Shown here in pieces: positions 60,450 through 64,000 of a stretch of 64,000 nucleotides of DNA. This DNA is from Phaeospirillum sp. (GTDB taxonomy: Bacteria; Pseudomonadota; Alphaproteobacteria; Rhodospirillales; Magnetospirillaceae): assembly GCA_030651575.1 (NCBI GenBank), contig JAUSFB010000032.1:272001-336000 (forward strand), given 5' to 3'. The translations under genes and the position numbers were made by a program. Every line of letters begins with the position of its first letter. Position 1 is the stretch's first letter. Below the pieces are notes generated by a model. It saw only the letters and a list, made by a program, of their open reading frames with translations, was not told the DNA's origin and made no database searches.

Positions 60450-62321
60450 ATGCTGGACGTATTTCGCAAAGCCTCCAAAAGCTGGATCATCAAGATTCTC
60501 TTCGCCCTTCTGGCCCTCAGCTTTGTCGCCTGGGGCGCTGGCGACGTGGTGCGAGGCGGCATCTCCCGTGGCCCCGCCATCGAGGTCGGCAAGACCAGCG
60601 TCACCACCCCCGAGGTCATGGCCGAATTCAAGCGCGAGGTCGAACGCCTGCAACCGCTGTTCGGCGGCAAGCTGACCCCGGAAGACGCCCGCAAGATGGG
60701 CATGCTGGACCGCACCATCGATTCCATCATCACCCGGTCGCTGATCGATGAGGCGGCCCGTGGGTTGGGGCTGGCCACCAATGACGAGGTGATCTTGCGC
60801 CGGCTGGCCGGCAATCCCGCCTTCCGTGGCCCGACCGGCCAGTTCGACCGCGATACCCTCCGCTCCCGCCTCAGCCGGGCCGGCTTTACCGAAGACAGCT
60901 TCATGCGGGCGGAACGCGCCAATATGATCCGCAATCAGATGGCCGAGACGCTGGCCGCCGGCATGACCGCGCCGGTGACACTGGTGGACCCGCTGTTGCG
61001 GTGGCGCGAAGAGCGCCGGGTCGCCGAGACCATGGTGGTCCGAGACGACGCGGTCCCCCTGCCCGCCGCCCCGGAATCCGCCGTCCTCGAAGCCTACTAT
61101 AAGAACAACACCGATCGCTTCATGGCGCCGGAATACCGGGCGCTGTCGATTTTGCTGCTGCGCCCCAGTGACGTGGTCGCCGCCGTCGATATCGACGAAA
61201 TGATGGTCCGCGAGGCCTATCAGCAGCGACTGGAGGAATTCAACACCCCGGAACGCCGTCAGGTCACCCAGATCGTCATCGACGGTCAGGCTGCCGCCGC
61301 CAAGGCATCGGATTTGGTTACCCAGGGCAAGGATCTGGACGCCATCGCCAAGGCGCTGGATGGTCAAGTGATCGACCTGGGCCTCGTGGAAAAGCGCGAC
61401 CTCCCCGAGGGCTTGGCCGAGGCCGTGTTCAAGCTGTCCACCGGCGGCACCGGCCAGCCGGTCAAGACCGCCCTGGGCTGGCATGTGGTCAAGGTGACGC
61501 AGATCCAGCCGGGTCGCGTCAGGCCATGGACCGAGGTCAAGGGGCAGCTCGAACAGGATTTGCGACGGGAAAAGGCACTGGACGGTCTGGCCGAGCTTGC
61601 CAACAAAGTGGAAGACGCCCTGGGCGGCGGCGCCACCCTGGAGGAAGCCGCCAAACGCTTCAACCTCGCAATGACCCAGATTCCGACCGTCGATGCCCAG
61701 GGGCGCGGCCCCGACGGCAAGCCGGTCGCCGAGTTGCCCAAGTCGGATCAATTCCTCGACGTGGCGTTCCATACCGAGCCGAATACCGAAAGCCCCCTGA
61801 CCGAAGTGCCCAATAACGGCTACTTCCTGCTGCGTGTCGATGGCGTAACGCTGCCGGCGCCAAAGCCCCTGGCCAGCATCAAGACCGATATCCTGGCAAC
61901 CTGGCAGGCCGAGCGCCGTCACGAATCCGCCCGTGAAAAGGCGGAAAAGCTGGCCGAGCGCCTTAGGGCCGGCGAGTCCCCGACGGCGGTCGCGCAGTCG
62001 GCCGGCCTCAAGATCGAGATCTCCAAGCCGTTCTCGCGCGAAACCACCGAAGGCACCGTCCTGCCCGCTTCCGTCGCGACCGAACTGTTCCGGGCTCAGC
62101 TTGGCGGCGTCGCCATCGGAAGCCTGCAAACCGGAACCCTGGTGGCCAAGCTGCACAAGGTGATGTCGTTCGACCCCAACGCCAACCTCGCCGTTACCGA
62201 AGCCGCACGCCGCCGGGTGTCGCAGACGGTGGCCAGCGATATCGCGGATCAGTATATCGCGGCCCTGAATGTCTCGTTCGGCGTCAAGGTCGATCGTCCC
62301 CAGCTGACCCGCGAAGAGTAA
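60450..62321 (+). CDS. PpiD-like periplasmic peptidyl-prolyl isomerase/chaperone
   Basis: An inner-membrane-anchored parvulin-type foldase of 623 residues, from ATG 60450 (MLDVFRKASKSWIIKILFAL). One N-terminal helix (WIIKILFALLALSFVAWGAG) is followed by a SurA_N-like chaperone domain (TIDSIITRSLIDEAARGLG), and then a parvulin-like domain around RRQVTQIVIDGQAAAAKASDLV..FKLSTGGTGQPVKTALGWHVVKV. It aids outer-membrane and periplasmic protein folding at the Sec exit. GTG 60435 and TTG 60441 are possible earlier starts. trpE begins 2 bp after its stop. Confidence 0.9.
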   Translation: MLDVFRKASKSWIIKILFALLALSFVAWGAGDVVRGGISRGPAIEVGKTSVTTPEVMAEFKREVERLQPLFGGKLTPEDARKMGMLDRTIDSIITRSLIDEAARGLGLATNDEVILRRLAGNPAFRGPTGQFDRDTLRSRLSRAGFTEDSFMRAERANMIRNQMAETLAAGMTAPVTLVDPLLRWREERRVAETMVVRDDAVPLPAAPESAVLEAYYKNNTDRFMAPEYRALSILLLRPSDVVAAVDIDEMMVREAYQQRLEEFNTPERRQVTQIVIDGQAAAAKASDLVTQGKDLDAIAKALDGQVIDLGLVEKRDLPEGLAEAVFKLSTGGTGQPVKTALGWHVVKVTQIQPGRVRPWTEVKGQLEQDLRREKALDGLAELANKVEDALGGGATLEEAAKRFNLAMTQIPTVDAQGRGPDGKPVAELPKSDQFLDVAFHTEPNTESPLTEVPNNGYFLLRVDGVTLPAPKPLASIKTDILATWQAERRHESAREKAEKLAERLRAGESPTAVAQSAGLKIEISKPFSRETTEGTVLPASVATELFRAQLGGVAIGSLQTGTLVAKLHKVMSFDPNANLAVTEAARRRVSQTVASDIADQYIAALNVSFGVKVDRPQLTREE

Positions 62322-62323
62322 TC

Positions 62324-63844
62324 ATGAGCCTGCAACCGGACTATTCCAGCTTTGCCGCCACCTATGATTCCGGCAAGCCGCAGGTAGTCTGGCGGATTTT
62401 GGTCGCCGATCTGGAAACACCGGTTTCCGCCTTCCTGAAGCTGACCAACGGCCAGCCCAACGCCTTCTTGCTGGAATCGGTCGAAGGCGGCGCGGTGCGC
62501 GGGCGCTATTCCATCCTGGGGTTCAAGCCGGACCTGATGTGGAAATGCGAAGGCAATCAGGCCTGGGTCAACCGCAATGTCCGCTCGAAATCCGGCGGCT
62601 TCATTCCCTGTCCGGTGGCCGAGGCGTCGGGGGCGCTGGACTCGCTGCGGGCGCTGATCTCCGAATGCCATATCGACACGCCACCCCACCTCCCCCCCAT
62701 GTCGGCCGGCCTGATCGGCTATATGAGCTATGACATGGTCCGGCTGGTCGAACGCCTGCCCGACACCAATCCCGACACCATCAAGGTGCCAGACGGCATC
62801 TTCATGCGTCCGACCATCATGGCGGTATTCGACAACGTTAACGGCACCCTGACGGCGGTGACCTCGGTCTGGCCGCGCCCCGGCCTGGACGCCCAGACCG
62901 CCTGGGAGCTGGCCAGCGAGCGGCTGGAACATGTGGTCGAGACGTTGGAGTGTCCCCTGCCCCATGGCGAAGCCGGCGCATCGCGGGCCGAGCATCAGCC
63001 CATCCCGGTGCCCGGCGTTTCGCCCGAGCACTATTGCCGTATGGTCGAGAAAGCCCAGGAATACATCGCCGCCGGCGACGTGTTCCAGGTGGTGCTGTCC
63101 CAGCGGCTGGCGGTGCCGTTCAAACTACCGCCGTTCTCGCTATATCGTTCGCTACGGCGCCTCAACCCCAGCCCGTTCCTGTTCTTCCTGGATTTCGGCG
63201 AGTTCCAGCTGGTTGGCTCCAGCCCGGAAATTCTGGTTCGCCTCAGGGACGACAAGATCACCATCCGCCCCATCGCCGGCACCCGGCGGCGCGGCAAGAC
63301 CCCGGCCGAGGACGACGAGTTGGCCGCCGATCTGCTGGCCGATCCCAAGGAACTGGCCGAGCACCTGATGCTGCTGGATCTGGGCCGCAACGATGTCGGC
63401 CGCGTCGCCGCCATCGGGTCGGTATCGGTCACCAAGAAGATGGCGGTGGAGTATTACTCCCACGTCATGCACATCGTTTCCAATGTAGAAGGTAAGATCC
63501 GCGAAGGCTGCGACGCCATGGACGCCCTGATGGCCGGATTCCCCGCCGGCACCACCTCGGGCGCTCCCAAGATCCGGGCCATGGAAATCATCGACGAGTT
63601 GGAGACCGAACGCCGCTCGTTCTACGCCGGCGCCATCGGCTATTTCGACGGCAATGGCAACATGGACACCTGCATCGCGCTTCGAACCACCCTGGTCAAG
63701 GATGGCACCATGTACATCCAGGCCGGTGCCGGCATCGTCGCCGACTCGGTTCCCTTGAGCGAGCACGAAGAGTGCATGAACAAGGCCCGCGCCCTGGTTC
63801 GTGCCGCCGAGGACGCCATCGACTACACCCTCAAGAAGCAATAA
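62324..63844 (+). CDS. trpE: Anthranilate synthase component I
   Basis: Chorismate-utilising enzyme that, with the glutaminase TrpG, makes anthranilate for tryptophan. The 506-residue product has the feedback-site element LLESVEGGAVRGRYSILG, then VFQVVLSQRL, LVGSSPEILVR, IAGTRRRGKTP, LMLLDLGRNDVGR, FPAGTTSGAPKIRAMEII and QAGAGIVADS, in normal order. It follows the PpiD-like gene with a 2-bp gap, an arrangement seen in alphaproteobacteria, so tryptophan and foldase expression are linked. No attenuator is visible between them. Confidence 0.96.
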   Translation: MSLQPDYSSFAATYDSGKPQVVWRILVADLETPVSAFLKLTNGQPNAFLLESVEGGAVRGRYSILGFKPDLMWKCEGNQAWVNRNVRSKSGGFIPCPVAEASGALDSLRALISECHIDTPPHLPPMSAGLIGYMSYDMVRLVERLPDTNPDTIKVPDGIFMRPTIMAVFDNVNGTLTAVTSVWPRPGLDAQTAWELASERLEHVVETLECPLPHGEAGASRAEHQPIPVPGVSPEHYCRMVEKAQEYIAAGDVFQVVLSQRLAVPFKLPPFSLYRSLRRLNPSPFLFFLDFGEFQLVGSSPEILVRLRDDKITIRPIAGTRRRGKTPAEDDELAADLLADPKELAEHLMLLDLGRNDVGRVAAIGSVSVTKKMAVEYYSHVMHIVSNVEGKIREGCDAMDALMAGFPAGTTSGAPKIRAMEIIDELETERRSFYAGAIGYFDGNGNMDTCIALRTTLVKDGTMYIQAGAGIVADSVPLSEHEECMNKARALVRAAEDAIDYTLKKQ

Positions 63845-63887
63845 CACCGGAAATAGCTCTTGCCGGAATGACATCCTTATGCGATGT

Positions 63888-63902
63888 TGCGACTAATTCG
63901 CA
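63888..63902. promoter_or_regulatory. Fur-like palindrome
   Basis: TGCGACTAATTCGCA is a 5-5-5 palindrome (TGCGA, TCGCA) followed by TTTGCAT, which resembles alphaproteobacterial Fur boxes. It lies 21 bases upstream of the start of the partial gene at the window edge. Confidence 0.4.
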
Positions 63903-63922
63903 TTTGCATTACGAGGATCATC

Positions 63923-64000
63923 ATGGGCTTCATCGATCGTCACCCTTGCCTCGCTGTCCGCCAGATGACGGCATCCGACTATATCTGGCTTGCCACCCTG
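63923..64000 (+). CDS. 5' end of an unidentified gene (truncated by window)
   Basis: ATG 63923 follows GAGG by eight bases, and 26 codons are open to the window edge, starting MGFIDRHPCLAVRQMTASDY. Too little is visible for a function. The Fur-like palindrome just upstream suggests iron control, but this is weak. Confidence 0.5.
   Translation, partial: MGFIDRHPCLAVRQMTASDYIWLATL

Noticed and set aside
60240-62156. Long minus-strand ORF opposite the PpiD-like gene
   Set aside because: It mirrors the codon structure of the sense gene and shows no motif.

Overview
The window reads as a chromosomal segment of a high-GC alphaproteobacterium, most likely a Rhodospirillales member close to Magnetospirillum. 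I base this on the housekeeping gene order (era-rnc-lepB-acpS-pdxJ-rsh-rpoZ; eno-kdsA-pyrG-secG-tpiA), the aa3 oxidase operon, the many ATGA/GTGA gene overlaps and the many LIV-type transporters. Species cannot be fixed from sequence reading alone.

Layout. 1-6.3 kb: leftward housekeeping operon. 6.5-10.5 kb: a NYN-domain protein coupled to a family-5 uracil-DNA glycosylase, a secreted transglycosylase-like protein, a candidate AbcR-like small RNA, a 38-residue membrane protein coupled to a GNAT acetyltransferase, and an N-formylglutamate amidohydrolase. 10.6-13.3 kb: tRNA-Val(GAC) followed by a decayed 2.5 kb integrated element bounded by 84-bp direct repeats, with a truncated integrase and a broken helicase. 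13.4-14.9 kb: small proteins and a rhodanese. 15.1-18.8 kb: coxB-coxA-cox11-coxC. 18.9-22.6 kb: hybrid sensor kinase plus REC-EAL regulator. 22.8-25 kb: small zinc-ribbon membrane protein, TrmN6-like methyltransferase, polyprenyl synthase. 24.9-27.6 kb: copA-cueR behind a perfect CueR palindrome. 29.1-34.8 kb: a first LIV transporter with a small accessory membrane protein and its binding protein. 34.9-39.3 kb: Csp-like copper protein, MFS exporter with a leader peptide, D-lactate dehydrogenase-type flavoprotein, tandem small paralogues, DUF2189 membrane protein. 39.6-51.8 kb: a MarR-controlled catabolic cluster with crotonase, 3-hydroxyacyl-CoA dehydrogenase, a complete second LIV-type transporter, a feruloyl-CoA-synthetase-like ligase, thiolase and acyl-CoA dehydrogenase. 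52.0-57.6 kb: HU, then enolase, KdsA, CTP synthase, SecG and TpiA. 57.7-60.2 kb: leftward sulfur-relay set dsrE-tusA-SQR-like flavoprotein-DUF1641. 60.4-64 kb: PpiD-like foldase and trpE, then the start of an unidentified gene behind a Fur-like palindrome.

How it fits together. The 39.6-51.8 kb cluster looks self-contained: uptake of an aromatic or branched acid, CoA activation, then beta-oxidation-like shortening, with a repeated palindrome near its promoters as the probable MarR operator. The candidate sRNA at about 8.72-8.81 kb carries two CU-rich single-stranded motifs complementary to the ribosome-binding sites of both LIV binding-protein genes in this window, as expected of an AbcR-type regulator. 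The sulfur-relay set pairs two persulfide carriers with an SQR-family flavoprotein lacking one of the usual three cysteines, so its electron or sulfur chemistry may differ from classical sulfide oxidation. No CRISPR array, rRNA or intact insertion sequence was seen.
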